Positions 37,065 through 45,802 are shown, counted from the first letter of the stretch. The stretch is 64,000 bases of DNA from Ectothiorhodospira marina (GCF_900109495.1 NZ_FOAA01000017.1:1-64000); one strand, 5' to 3'. Notes: a model not told the origin generated them from the sequence alone. Translations and numbers: made by a program.

Positions 37065-37402
37065 TCAAGAGGCGCGCCCGTCAGGCTTTTCAGCATCGGC
37101 ATCGATCACGGAATCGCCATCGGCCACCTTGGCGGCTTCGGCACGCGCGAGCCGCCGACGCGCACGGGCGGAATGGTCTCCGGGTCATAGTCCACCACGC
37201 AGGAACGGGCCAGCAGGTTGATACGCACATCGCGCACCCCGGGCAGTGATGCCAGCAGAACCTGAAGTATTTCGATCAAGGCCCCGGACGGGGACTTCTG
37301 GAGCTGAGGGTCGCGGACAAGTTTCAGTCGCACGCGCCCACGCACGTGATGGGCGATCCGCACATCGTCGAGCACGGCACGCACGTCATCAAGCTGAATC
37401 AT
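37065..37402 (-). pseudogene. frameshifted HMA-like domain protein gene
   Basis: From an ATG at 37402 the frame encodes RIAHHVRGRVRLKLVRDPQL and LPGVRDVRINLLARSCVVDY, an HMA_2-like fold without a CxxC pair. After DPETIPP the frame turns to arginine/proline-rich nonsense ending at 37106, while another frame offers AEAAKVADGDSVIDADAEKP ending at 37065. This looks like a recent frameshift near the C-terminus, so partial function is conceivable. It is first in the decayed HMA/YtxH/P-ATPase operon. The gap 37403-37643 shows no gene. Confidence 0.6.
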
Positions 37403-37643
37403 GGCGCACCTGCCAACAGGCACGGTGGCCACTCAGGAGCGCTTGCGCGCAGAGGGGAAGGTCCAGGCATCAAGGTCACGCACCCATTACTCCGGGATTG
37501 CGTCACTTGGCTGGCGGCGGCTGGCTGGAGTGACGTACGGTTGATTCGGGCAGATCGCTCAGGATCCGTACCCCGTCATCATGACATGGCGTGCCTTGAA
37601 CGCCAAGCCGGGTGCTTCATCAGTTCGCGCAAGCCCCGGGTTC

Positions 37644-38717
37644 TCAGTCGGTTCGATCGCCTTCCAAAGAGCCCAGCAGATGCCGCCATCGTGCATCCTC
37701 GACACCCCCCGTGGACCGATGGCCAAAGATCTGCATCAACAGGCTGCCATCGAAACCATACCACTCCAGGGAATGCACCGGGCCACGATGCGTTGGGCGA
37801 CGGACCACCCACACCTCGGCGAGCCCGGCACGGCGCAGATCCAGACTGAACCGGGGATTCCTGATCCGCCACCAATCGTCGGCCTCGCGGAAGCTCCCCA
37901 CATAGCCGTGATGGATCTGCACGGCACCAACGCTGGCCACATGCACTTCCACCGACAAGGCCTCATCCCGGATGTATTCCAGCAGGGTGCATCCGGACTC
38001 CACCCCCACGGAGAAGGCTCGGCCCGGACCCGCCAACCGCAGGGCGTTGAGCCGCGTCATGCCGAAATGCACCAGCAGGTCCGAAAAGTCACCCGGTTCA
38101 CCCATGGCATCCCAGCGAACCCTGAGATCCACGATGTCCACCAGGGGAATGCGTCGGGCGGGCGACTGCACGACAGGCGCACAGGACAGGAATTCCGGCG
38201 TCAGCCGCGGCCCGCGAAAACGCGTCACCAGCGCGGCGAAAACCCCCTGACTGGATTCGGAAGTGAGCTCCACGCCATGAACCTGACTGCCGTCGGCATC
38301 AAAGAAATACACCCCGCGTTCCGCCATCGGGTTATCCCGCGCAACCACGGCCAGGGCGTGATGCCAGCGGCCGAGCATCAGTCGCAGGTCCATGCCACTG
38401 CCGACCAGCCAACCCATGTCTTCGCGGACGTGCGCATGGCCAAGGCTGCCCACGCTCTGATGGATGACATGGGCGTTACGGGTCACGGCCCGCACAGTGC
38501 CCAGGGATTCCAGGGCCGGGAGTAGTTCATCCCAGTTCGGCCTGAGGCGCACCAGGCCATCACCCAGTTCTCGCATGAGCAGGCGGGCATCCGACAGGCC
38601 GGTGCGACTGGCCAGGTCATGACGGGTCCTGCGCTCGGCTCGGGCAGCAGGCTCCGGGTCGGCTTGAGTCCGAGCCATCGGTGCGGGCTCGGCGGACGAT
38701 GAAGAGAGTACACGCAT
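37644..38717 (-). CDS. hmuS: HmuS/HemS-type hemin-handling protein
   Basis: A 357-residue cytosolic protein of the HemS/ChuS/HmuS family, which binds heme released by the ABC importer and in some members degrades it. Two structural repeats are visible: residues ~40-170 (TVRAVTRNAHVIHQSVGSLG, GVYFFDADGSQVHGVEL) and ~190-340 (SVEVHVASVGAVQIHHGYVG, LAEVWVVRRPTHRGPVHSLE). AGGAGG six bases before the ATG at 38717 fixes the start. It is divergent from the IsdG-like gene across a 348-base gap holding Fur-like sites. A second, diverged homologue is at 39511. Confidence 0.88.
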   Translation of the reverse strand: MRVLSSSSAEPAPMARTQADPEPAARAERRTRHDLASRTGLSDARLLMRELGDGLVRLRPNWDELLPALESLGTVRAVTRNAHVIHQSVGSLGHAHVREDMGWLVGSGMDLRLMLGRWHHALAVVARDNPMAERGVYFFDADGSQVHGVELTSESSQGVFAALVTRFRGPRLTPEFLSCAPVVQSPARRIPLVDIVDLRVRWDAMGEPGDFSDLLVHFGMTRLNALRLAGPGRAFSVGVESGCTLLEYIRDEALSVEVHVASVGAVQIHHGYVGSFREADDWWRIRNPRFSLDLRRAGLAEVWVVRRPTHRGPVHSLEWYGFDGSLLMQIFGHRSTGGVEDARWRHLLGSLEGDRTD

Positions 38718-38860
38718 GAGAACCTCCTGACGGTCGATGGATGACGACCGGCACATTGGAAGCAGATGTGACGCACTCTGGCTGGCTGATCGATGACGTC
38801 GACGGCGGGCTGAGTGGAGGATGGCGGATCCACGGATCGGACCCGATAGGAAATAAAGTT

Positions 38861-39003
38861 AATGCATTACATTCTCATTTGCAACCCGACAACCGATCAC
38901 CAGAAAGCCTCTTGTACTCATACCCCCTTGAAAAAAATGGATGCGGGTCGCCGAAAAGAAAACAGACCCCTTGGCGAGAATCGTAATGAGTACTATTCTT
39001 GAT
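38861..39003. promoter_or_regulatory. divergent heme-gene promoter region with two weak Fur-like sites
   Basis: AATGCATTACATTCTCATT (38861-38879) keeps a good right half of the Fur palindrome (12 of 18 positions), and AATGAGTACTATTCTTGAT (38985-39003) matches 11 of 18. They lie on either side of the middle of the gap between the divergent hmuS and IsdG-like genes. No gene lies in 38718-39065. Confidence 0.4.
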
Positions 39004-39065
39004 AAGAAGCACTGCCGGCAAGCCAACGCCGGCCATCCCCAGCCATCCTTTCGGGAGACACCGCC

Positions 39066-39386
39066 ATGATGATTGCCATGAACCGCTTCAAGGTACGCCC
39101 CGGTCACGAAACAGAATTCGAAGAGATCTGGGAGGGACGCGAGAGCCGTTTGAAAGGGGTTCCCGGGTTCATCGAGTTCAAGGTGTTGCGGGGCGCATCA
39201 TTCGACGACCACACCTTGTATTCCACCCACACCCTCTGGACCAGCCTGGGGGATTTCGAGGCCTGGACCCAGTCTGATGCGTTTCGCGAGGCCCATCGGT
39301 CGGCCGGCAGTCGTTCCCATATCTACCTCACCGGGCCCCATCTGGAATGCTTTGAGGTACTCCAGTCCATGGCCGCGGACACCTGA
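39066..39386 (+). CDS. IsdG/ABM-family heme-degrading monooxygenase
   Basis: A 106-residue antibiotic-biosynthesis-monooxygenase-fold protein. Asn6, Trp67 and His77 (MNRFKV, FEAWTQS, FREAH) fall at the spacing of the catalytic N-W-H triad of IsdG-type heme oxygenases, and GFIEFKVLRG matches the core strand. Such enzymes open the heme ring to release iron in the cytosol. GGGAG eight bases upstream supports the ATG at 39066. The heme neighbourhood supports the role; activity has not been shown. Confidence 0.85.
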   Translation: MMIAMNRFKVRPGHETEFEEIWEGRESRLKGVPGFIEFKVLRGASFDDHTLYSTHTLWTSLGDFEAWTQSDAFREAHRSAGSRSHIYLTGPHLECFEVLQSMAADT

Positions 39387-39460
39387 TCACCGGGACGGCC
39401 TTTCCCTTTGAACCGATGCATCCGTTCGTCGGAAACACCACGATGGGACTATGCCTTTTT

Positions 39461-39479
39461 AATGCGAATGATTATTATT
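39461..39479. promoter_or_regulatory. Fur box upstream of the second HmuS-like gene
   Basis: AATGCGAATGATTATTATT matches 15 of 18 scored positions of AATGATAATnATTATCATT and ends 31 bases before the start codon at 39511. Confidence 0.72.
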
Positions 39480-39510
39480 AATCACGCATATTCACCCTTC
39501 GGAGGTTCCC

Positions 39511-40569
39511 ATGCACGCAGCAGAGTTTCTGCCCCAGCGCCACGCCCGGCTTTCCACCTTCCATTCGCCCCAGGCCCGCCCCTACCTGGACAGCCGCCAT
39601 ATGGGCCTGACCGAATCCCAGCAACTCGAGCTGGCCTGCGGCCGAAGGGTGCATCGGCTGCGCCAGGACTGGCTTAATCTTGTCCATCACCTGCGCAAGC
39701 ATCCCTGGCTTCGCTGCACCACATCGGCGCCTGGCGTTGAGCTGGATCAGCCGCTGAATGCGGATCAGGCCAGCACCAGGGAAAATACACTGTTCCTGCG
39801 CGGCTATCGCCAATCCCTGGCGCTCAATCTCGATCACTGGCGCAGCGGCTTCGTGATGGACGGGGAAACCTCCGGGCAATCGGTCCCCCAATCCATGCGC
39901 TTCTTCAACGAATTCGGTGAGCGGATATTCACCTTCCAGGCCGCATCGCCGCGGGGGCTCGACCCCACCCTGATCCAGCCCTTCATGGATCCTCATCAGG
40001 GACGCCAGAAGACCCATGTCCCCACCCCACCCCATTGGCATGCAGACCCCAAAAGCCACCCACTGGACCGGCTGGATCGGGAATCCCTGCGGATCTGGTG
40101 GCAACTGCCCACGGACTTTCCCGCAGAGTGCATACCAGGCCTGCCCGAATTATCGCGAACGCAAATGCTGGAAACCCTGGGCCGTGAGTTCGCCCTGCGT
40201 ACCGGCGTGAACGCCCTGCATCTGCTGGCCGAGTCGCTCAACGAACAGACACACCTACCGCTGCGCGTATCGGTATCCAACGGGGCCGTCACCCAACGCC
40301 ACGCCAGCGACCACATCGAGGCCAACGTCCGCGCCAATGTCCTGGAGATGGAGCAGGGGCCGGCCCGGGCACGGCTGGAACTGCAATCGGTGGAGACCGT
40401 CTGGGTCGTTCGCAAACCCGGCTACCGGGGTTTTACCCTGGCCATCGAGTGTCACGACCGTCACGGCAGACTGCTGATGAGCATCGATGATCAGGCCACC
40501 TCAGCCCACCCCTGGAACGACTGGCCCAGCCTCCTCCGGACCATGCAGCCGGCCATCACCGCCTGGTAG
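39511..40569 (+). CDS. second, diverged HmuS/HemS-like hemin protein
   Basis: A 352-residue homologue of hemin-degrading-factor proteins. The N-terminal repeat is diverged (WLRCTTSAPGVELDQPLNAD, MRFFNEFGERIFTFQA) and the C-terminal repeat is better conserved (VETVWVVRKPGYRGFTLAIE, HDRHGRLLMSIDD), matching the VWVVRRP...HSLEWYG block of the gene at 37644. GGAGG five bases before ATG 39511 sets the start, and a good Fur box lies upstream. Having two full-length HmuS-like genes plus hutX is unusual; the roles may have split between heme trafficking and degradation. Confidence 0.75.
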   Translation: MHAAEFLPQRHARLSTFHSPQARPYLDSRHMGLTESQQLELACGRRVHRLRQDWLNLVHHLRKHPWLRCTTSAPGVELDQPLNADQASTRENTLFLRGYRQSLALNLDHWRSGFVMDGETSGQSVPQSMRFFNEFGERIFTFQAASPRGLDPTLIQPFMDPHQGRQKTHVPTPPHWHADPKSHPLDRLDRESLRIWWQLPTDFPAECIPGLPELSRTQMLETLGREFALRTGVNALHLLAESLNEQTHLPLRVSVSNGAVTQRHASDHIEANVRANVLEMEQGPARARLELQSVETVWVVRKPGYRGFTLAIECHDRHGRLLMSIDDQATSAHPWNDWPSLLRTMQPAITAW

Positions 40570-40587
40570 ATCCCGCCTCTGCCTGAA

Positions 40588-40606
40588 CCCCGCCCTCGGG
40601 GCGGGG
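40588..40606 (+). terminator. strong hairpin after the second HmuS-like gene
   Basis: CCCCGCCC (40588-40595) pairs with GGGCGGGG (40599-40606) over a three-base loop, 18 bases after the stop codon. No T-run follows, so it may be a Rho-assisted or mRNA-stabilising hairpin instead of an intrinsic terminator. Confidence 0.45.
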
Positions 40607-40692
40607 CACGCCTCCCATCCGCTCAGGCGGACGAGTTTTCCGCCGTCAGCGCTGAATGCAGATCAGTATTTTCGAACATTCTCACCTCCATA

Positions 40693-40709
40693 AAGTTATG
40701 ATATAACTT
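40693..40709. promoter_or_regulatory. perfect 17-bp palindrome, candidate operator
   Basis: AAGTTAT-GAT-ATAACTT is a perfect 7-bp inverted repeat, 55 bases before the TonB receptor start in an AT-rich stretch that also contains a TATAAC -10-like hexamer. It does not fit the Fur consensus, so another regulator may act here. Confidence 0.5.
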
Positions 40710-40763
40710 ATCTTTACTCAAGAGATCATCACCCTACACGTCACGAGGCAAGGAGGTTTCCCC

Positions 40764-42875
40764 ATGCGCCCAGTACCCATGCTCGCCCTGCTCTCCACAC
40801 TGCCGGGCCTGGCTCTGGCCGATGTACCCGCCGTGGTGCTGGAGGAAGTCACCGTCACCTCGGCCACCCGTACGGATCGCGCACGGGACGCGAGCCCGGT
40901 GGCCATGGAGGTGGTCACGGAGCAGGAGATCCGCAAGCAGGGGGCGGTCACCCTGCGGGATGTCCTCCTCAATACACCGGGGGTGTTCATCAATCCGGGT
41001 CGGGGCGACATTTCCATCCGCGGCGCCGGCGCCAAGGGCACCCTGCTACTGGTGGACGGGCGGCGCCTGGCGGGGGAAGCCGGCATGGGGTTCGAGTTGG
41101 ACCGCATTCCGGCGGGCAGCATCGAGCGCATCGAGGTGGTCAAGGGCCCCATGGGGGTACTCTACGGCTCCGATGCGCTGGGCGGCATCATCAACATCAT
41201 CACCAAACAGCCGCAGGATGGCCTGGAGGGGATGGTCAGCACCAGCGTGGGTGCCACGGCCTCGGGGGATGCCAAGCGCTACGAGGTGCAGGGAGACATC
41301 CGGGGTCGACGGGGCGATACCGGCTTCAGCGCCTGGTTCAATGCCAGCCGGCAAGGGGAATACTCCGAAACCGGCACGGCCCGGGTGATGGTCCCTCGCG
41401 GGGGTGGACAACCGGGGGCGGCACCCCCTTCCGAGTCCAGCTTTCCATTCCTGCGCAACAACCTGGCGGACACCTATCGGGTGGACGTGAGCTACCGGGA
41501 ACCCACCGATCTGCTCAGCGTGGGTGGTCGGCTCACCCAGCGTCTGCATGAGCGCCTGGAGCTGGGGATGGATGTGAGCTACCTGCGCGAGACGCGGGAT
41601 GCCCGCTTCGTGGGCAACATGCATCCCTCAAATTACACCCTGCCCAACGGGCAGACCGCCCCGGTGCGCAATGCTCCGGTGGAAAACGATTGGGAGAACG
41701 ACCGTCTGGATGTGGCCCTGCGGGGACGACTGGAACCCACCGACACCCTGCAACTGGACTGGCGCAGCCACCGCTCACGGTATGACAAGGACGAGACCAT
41801 CACGTCGCCCATCTGGAATGACCTGGGGTACACGTCGCAGGGGGCGTCGGCCTCCGTGTCGGGCACCGGCGAGGTCACCGTGCATGGTCATGAACTGACC
41901 GGCACCTGGCGGCCCGCCGAGGCCCATACGGTGCTGGCCGGCGCGGAATACCGCGACGAAAAACGCTCCGCCCCCTTCTTCAATCGGGACAACATCCAGG
42001 AGAGCCGGGATTACTGGTTCCGCTCCCTGTTTGCTCAGCACGAGTGGCGTCTTTCACCTCATGCCGAGATCATTTATGGCCTTCGCCATGATGACCCCTC
42101 CCAGTCGAAATCAGCCAACAGCGGCAGCATGGGGCTGCAGTACGTCATCCATCCCCAGGCACGCCTGCGCATCAACTACGCCGAGGGCTTCCGCATTGCC
42201 GACCTGCCGGAAACCTTCCTGAACCGCGAGACGCCCCGCGGTCGACTCGCCGGCGCCTCCGTGACCGATCCGGCCCTTGGCAAGGAGGCCTTCGAACTGG
42301 ATCCGGAGCGCAGCGAGAACATCGAAGTGGGCATCAGTGGCCAGGGACAAGGCTGGCGTTATGACATTGCCGTGTTCCAGAGCACCATCGACGACCGCAT
42401 CGAACGCACGGTGGAGGCCCCGCGGGGCATCACCTATACCACCTTCCGCAATATCAGCGAGGCCCGCATTCGCGGCCTGGAACTGGGCACAAGCTACCGC
42501 TTCTCACCGGCATGGACAGTGAGTGCTTCTGCCGGCCTGCTGGACACCGAAAATCGAGAGGCGGGGGAGAAACTGGAGTTCGAGCCCGATCTTCAGGCCC
42601 GGATCGAGGTGGACTGGCGCCCCGCGGCAGCCTGGGAGTTGAACCTGGCGGTGCGCCACACGGGCACCCAGCGCTATACCGATACACCAGGCGAGCCCCT
42701 GGCCCGGGTGGACCCGTACACCCTGACGGATCTGCGCGTGAGCTACATGCCTCCGGCCCTGGGACCGGTGGATATCTTCGGTGGGGTGGAGAACCTCTTC
42801 GATACACGGGTGGACACGGCAGTGGGCAGCGACCCAGGCCCCTTTGGCTACGTGGGAGTGCGGTATTTCTATTGA
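40764..42875 (+). CDS. TonB-dependent receptor (CirA/FepA-like) in a heme gene group
   Basis: A 703-residue outer-membrane receptor with a signal peptide ending at LALADVPA, a TonB box-like LEEVTVTSATR, plug domain (ASPVAMEVVTEQEIRKQG, IERIEVVKGPMGVLYGSDAL, GGIINIITK) and a barrel ending in GPFGYVGVRYFY. AAGGAGG lies upstream of the ATG. It resembles the receptor at 7772 (shared barrel blocks such as TFRNxxEARIRGLE) more than the heme receptor at 59551, and it lacks clear FRAP/NPDL heme boxes (the place reads EGFRIADLPE). Heme, siderophore or another iron complex is possible. Confidence 0.92.
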   Translation: MRPVPMLALLSTLPGLALADVPAVVLEEVTVTSATRTDRARDASPVAMEVVTEQEIRKQGAVTLRDVLLNTPGVFINPGRGDISIRGAGAKGTLLLVDGRRLAGEAGMGFELDRIPAGSIERIEVVKGPMGVLYGSDALGGIINIITKQPQDGLEGMVSTSVGATASGDAKRYEVQGDIRGRRGDTGFSAWFNASRQGEYSETGTARVMVPRGGGQPGAAPPSESSFPFLRNNLADTYRVDVSYREPTDLLSVGGRLTQRLHERLELGMDVSYLRETRDARFVGNMHPSNYTLPNGQTAPVRNAPVENDWENDRLDVALRGRLEPTDTLQLDWRSHRSRYDKDETITSPIWNDLGYTSQGASASVSGTGEVTVHGHELTGTWRPAEAHTVLAGAEYRDEKRSAPFFNRDNIQESRDYWFRSLFAQHEWRLSPHAEIIYGLRHDDPSQSKSANSGSMGLQYVIHPQARLRINYAEGFRIADLPETFLNRETPRGRLAGASVTDPALGKEAFELDPERSENIEVGISGQGQGWRYDIAVFQSTIDDRIERTVEAPRGITYTTFRNISEARIRGLELGTSYRFSPAWTVSASAGLLDTENREAGEKLEFEPDLQARIEVDWRPAAAWELNLAVRHTGTQRYTDTPGEPLARVDPYTLTDLRVSYMPPALGPVDIFGGVENLFDTRVDTAVGSDPGPFGYVGVRYFY

Positions 42876-42978
42876 TCACCGCCAAGGATGGACGGCTGTG
42901 CCGACGGGCGCCAGTTCCGTACCTTCGATCCTCTGCCCGCTCCCACAGAGGAAGGTTCCATGGGGCATCACTGCCCCC

Positions 42979-44577
42979 TCAAGCGCCCCACACCCGGATG
43001 CAACGCTCTTCCATTGTCCGCTCCGTCTCCCAGATCCGCTCTTCCCAGGTCACCTCGGGATCGCGATTGAAGATCACCAGGTGGGCCTCGTCAGCACCCA
43101 CCTGGCTGGCATAGGCGACCGTCTGGACCAGCCCCTGGCTGATGACGCCTTCCAGGGCGCCACGCTGTAGCTTGAGCTCGATGACAATGCGCTGCATCGG
43201 CCCATGAAAACCCCTGGCCGGGTCCGTCGGCCATTCAATGAACAGATCCGTGCGCTTGCGGCCCAGGCCATATTCCCGTCTGATGCGGCCACCGCCATTG
43301 ACGATCCGCTGCAAAAAGGCCTGCATCAGCAACTGCGGGCCCGCCTCCTTGTAGTCAAAGCGCTCCAGCCAGGCATCGGCCTGTTCACGGAAGAACTGCT
43401 GGAAGGCACGCAGCAACTTCGGAATGTCCAGGTGCCCCTTTGAGGTGACGTACCACTCCTGCTCCTGGTTGGGGATGCGGGTCTGCATGATCCAGGTCAG
43501 ATCCCTCGGGATCACCTCCCGATAGATCCGATTGCTGATGCGTACCTGGGGCCGGGTCTCGATCAGCCCCAGATCCTCCACGTACTGCTGATCGTCGGGA
43601 CTGATGCCCTGCAGATCCTCGTCCTGACCCGACAGCAGGGCACGCATCACCCCCTGCACACGCGGTTCGCGCAGCTTGTCAGTGAGCTGGTCCAGATGCG
43701 TGGCCCGGGACTGGATCAGCGCCTCCCGGGCGGCCCGGTAGTCCTCCAGGGACAAGGGACGAGTCCGGTCGCGGGCCGGTTTGAAGCGCCAGGTGAGTTC
43801 ATAGCCCAGGGCATTCACCAGCCAGGGCTGGCCGTGGGTGTCTTCCCATAGCTCCTGGAAGATGGTCGGATCAAAGGCCTGACCCGTCTCGTCGGTGTGC
43901 TGCTGCCACAGGGCCTGGCACTCTTCTTCGGTGAAGTTGCCCATGCGCAGCGACTCGGCCTTGATGTTGAAGGCACTGCCGCCAGTGATCACCTGAGCCC
44001 CTTCCTGGTGCAGGCGGTAATCCCGTACATCGCGCACACCACACAGCACGATGCTCTGGGGGAAGGCATCCGGTCGCTGCGGATAGCCGGCACGGATCTG
44101 GCGCAGCAGCGAGATCAGGGTGTCGCCCACCAAGGCGTCCACTTCGTCCAGGAACAGTACCGTGGGGCGATCGCATCCAAGCGACCATGTTTCCAGCAAA
44201 TGCGTCAGCAGATCCTGGGCGTTGTTGTCCTGATGCTCCCTCAGCCAGCGACTCGGAGCGTCGTTGCCCAGATAGTGGTTGATGGATCGGGCAATGGCGC
44301 TGCAGGCTGCCTGGATGCCGAGCGTCGAGTCGCCACGCGCCGCCTGGGCGCCCTCGATATTGGCATAGGCACAGGCATAACGACCCTGAGCATTGATCAC
44401 CTGCATCATCGCCAGCAGCGTGGTGGTCTTGCCCGTCTGGCGCGGGGCATGGAGCACGAAATACCGCTTCTGCTCGATCAGCGCCTGCAGATCCTCCCAG
44501 TCGATGCGACTCAAGGGGTCAATGGCATAGTGATCGGCAGGGACCGTGGGTCCGGCATTGTTGAAGAAGCGAGGCAT
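42979..44577 (-). CDS. solitary AAA ATPase with C-terminal PD-(D/E)xK nuclease-like domain
   Basis: A 532-residue protein. The N-terminal ATPase has P-loop APRQTGKTTTLLAMM near residue 43 and Walker B TVLFLDEVDAL near 140, with CGVRDVRDYRL and FTEEECQALWQQH typical of AAA_16/ORC-like bacterial ATPases. The C-terminus RTDLFIEW followed after ~20 residues by RIVIELKLQRG has the D...ExK spacing of a PD-(D/E)xK nuclease. The ATG at 44577 gives the conserved start; the longer frame is unsupported. No partner gene is adjacent. The family is common, often near mobile or defence genes, and its function is not established. Confidence 0.8.
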   Translation of the reverse strand: MPRFFNNAGPTVPADHYAIDPLSRIDWEDLQALIEQKRYFVLHAPRQTGKTTTLLAMMQVINAQGRYACAYANIEGAQAARGDSTLGIQAACSAIARSINHYLGNDAPSRWLREHQDNNAQDLLTHLLETWSLGCDRPTVLFLDEVDALVGDTLISLLRQIRAGYPQRPDAFPQSIVLCGVRDVRDYRLHQEGAQVITGGSAFNIKAESLRMGNFTEEECQALWQQHTDETGQAFDPTIFQELWEDTHGQPWLVNALGYELTWRFKPARDRTRPLSLEDYRAAREALIQSRATHLDQLTDKLREPRVQGVMRALLSGQDEDLQGISPDDQQYVEDLGLIETRPQVRISNRIYREVIPRDLTWIMQTRIPNQEQEWYVTSKGHLDIPKLLRAFQQFFREQADAWLERFDYKEAGPQLLMQAFLQRIVNGGGRIRREYGLGRKRTDLFIEWPTDPARGFHGPMQRIVIELKLQRGALEGVISQGLVQTVAYASQVGADEAHLVIFNRDPEVTWEERIWETERTMEERCIRVWGA

Positions 44578-44672
44578 GACCGCAGTATAGGACGGAATCT
44601 CTCTGGTAAACCAATACCTGCGTACAAAAGACAGGGACAGGCCTGTGGGAGAAAACGCTGCAGCAGGGCTGA

Positions 44673-44703
44673 TGCAGGAGCGGGCCTGCCCACGAAGACG
44701 TTC
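44673..44703. repeat. short REP-like element
   Basis: TGCAGGAGCGGGCCTGCCC followed by ACGAAGACG resembles the common gammaproteobacterial REP unit GGAGCGGGCnTGCCCGCGAAG, with a GCGGGC/GCCC core hairpin. It lies in the 204-base gap upstream of the AAA ATPase gene. Confidence 0.45.
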
Positions 44704-44781
44704 GGCACCGCGCTTCAGCTCCATGCGCTCCGCCTTTCGCCGCCCTGGACGGCTCCCACGGTGCTAACACCTTGACTTGAG

Positions 44782-45006
44782 GTGTTCGCGGACGCCATGC
44801 GCATCCTGCATGACAAGGCCCAGGCTCGCGGCGCAAGAATTCTCGGTTACTGGCCGATCGATGAACACTACGACTTTGAGCACTCCCTGGCCGTGATCGA
44901 CGACCATTTCTGCGGTCTGGCCCTGGACGAAGACAACCAGAGCGAATTCACCGATGCCCGCGTGGCCACCTGGTGTCGACAGCTTCAGGCGGTGGTCTTC
45001 CCCTGA
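44782..45006 (+). pseudogene. C-terminal fragment of a flavodoxin gene
   Basis: The frame encodes FADAMRILHDKAQARGARIL, then GYWPIDEHYDFEHS, HFCGLALDEDNQSEFTDARV and AWCRQL-like TWCRQL, matching the last third of long-chain flavodoxins, including the GLALDEDNQ block that ends the FMN domain. The first ~100 residues, with the FMN-phosphate loop, are missing: an in-frame stop and unrelated sequence lie just upstream. It is therefore a truncated relic and not expected to bind FMN. Confidence 0.78.
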
Positions 45007-45012
45007 CAGCCC

Positions 45013-45041
45013 CCCACCCGCAGCCACGTGCCGCGGGTGGG
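45013..45041. terminator. bidirectional hairpin between convergent ends
   Basis: CCCACCCG (45013-45020) pairs with CGGGTGGG (45034-45041). It lies seven bases after the flavodoxin fragment and 12 bases before the end of the convergent FmdE-like gene, so it may end transcripts from both sides. No clear T-run is seen. Confidence 0.45.
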
Positions 45042-45052
45042 TATGGCGGCTG

Positions 45053-45739
45053 CTACTGCTGCGCCGCGGACCTGGCCTCCTCGGACGTGATCCCGCCCCA
45101 GGTCATCACCATATTGATGTCCGGGGTGCCAAAAAGCGTTTCGAATGATTTGGTGGGCAAGGTCTCCACCATCTCGTCTTGCAGCGACTGACGCCGCGCC
45201 TCCAGCTCGGGCGTCATTTCTCCGGCGCGACGAAGGGTTCGCAGCTCAAACCAGTCCTCGGGCCAGAGTTGCGGGTCCAGGGCAACCGTGACGGTCTGCA
45301 TGGTGGATTTGCGCAATAACTGAATGCGGAAACTCTCCACGGCGTGCTCCATCCCCGCCGGTCGCGGCGTGCGCGACTCGGGCTTCTCGCTCACCAGCAC
45401 CAGATCCAGTGCATCGGTCACTCCGCCCATGGGGGCATGACTCAGCACCAGAAGATCGTTGGCCCGAGCGATCTCATCCTCCCCAAAGAGCAGGTCCAGA
45501 CCATATTGCAGGGCCAGAAAGCCGACTGTGGCCGGACCGCATGGGTAGCCATGGTGGTCCAGCACCTGCGCCAGGCTGATGCTTCTGGCGACCCCGTCAG
45601 GGTGGATGACGTGTATGGGGGGGTGATCCTTCACCACCTGGGGCAGGTCATCGGACACGGCCTGTTTCAGCGGCAGCCCGGCCAGCAGGATGACGCCCAG
45701 GGCAGAGGCAAGCACGAAACGACGAGGGGATGAATGCAT
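45053..45739 (-). CDS. exported FmdE-like domain protein, function unknown
   Basis: A 228-residue protein with an N-terminal signal (RFVLASALGVILLAGLPLKQ) and a core that resembles the FmdE family: a VLDHHGYPCGPATVGFLALQ block with a conserved HGxxCxP-like motif, then DLLVLSHAPMGGVTDALDLV. The C-terminal ~90 residues are unrelated to anything I know (ELEARRQSLQDEMVETLP). FmdE-like proteins bind metal through the His/Cys motif; the role here is unknown. GAGGAG upstream supports the ATG at 45739. It is last in the minus-strand cluster with the S9 peptidase, but a 155-base gap separates it. Confidence 0.6.
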   Translation of the reverse strand: MHSSPRRFVLASALGVILLAGLPLKQAVSDDLPQVVKDHPPIHVIHPDGVARSISLAQVLDHHGYPCGPATVGFLALQYGLDLLFGEDEIARANDLLVLSHAPMGGVTDALDLVLVSEKPESRTPRPAGMEHAVESFRIQLLRKSTMQTVTVALDPQLWPEDWFELRTLRRAGEMTPELEARRQSLQDEMVETLPTKSFETLFGTPDINMVMTWGGITSEEARSAAQQ

Positions 45740-45802
45740 GGGCAATGCTCCTCACATTAGACAATTGGGTTGAGGTCAACGGGTATTGACCGAAAGCGGA
45801 GC

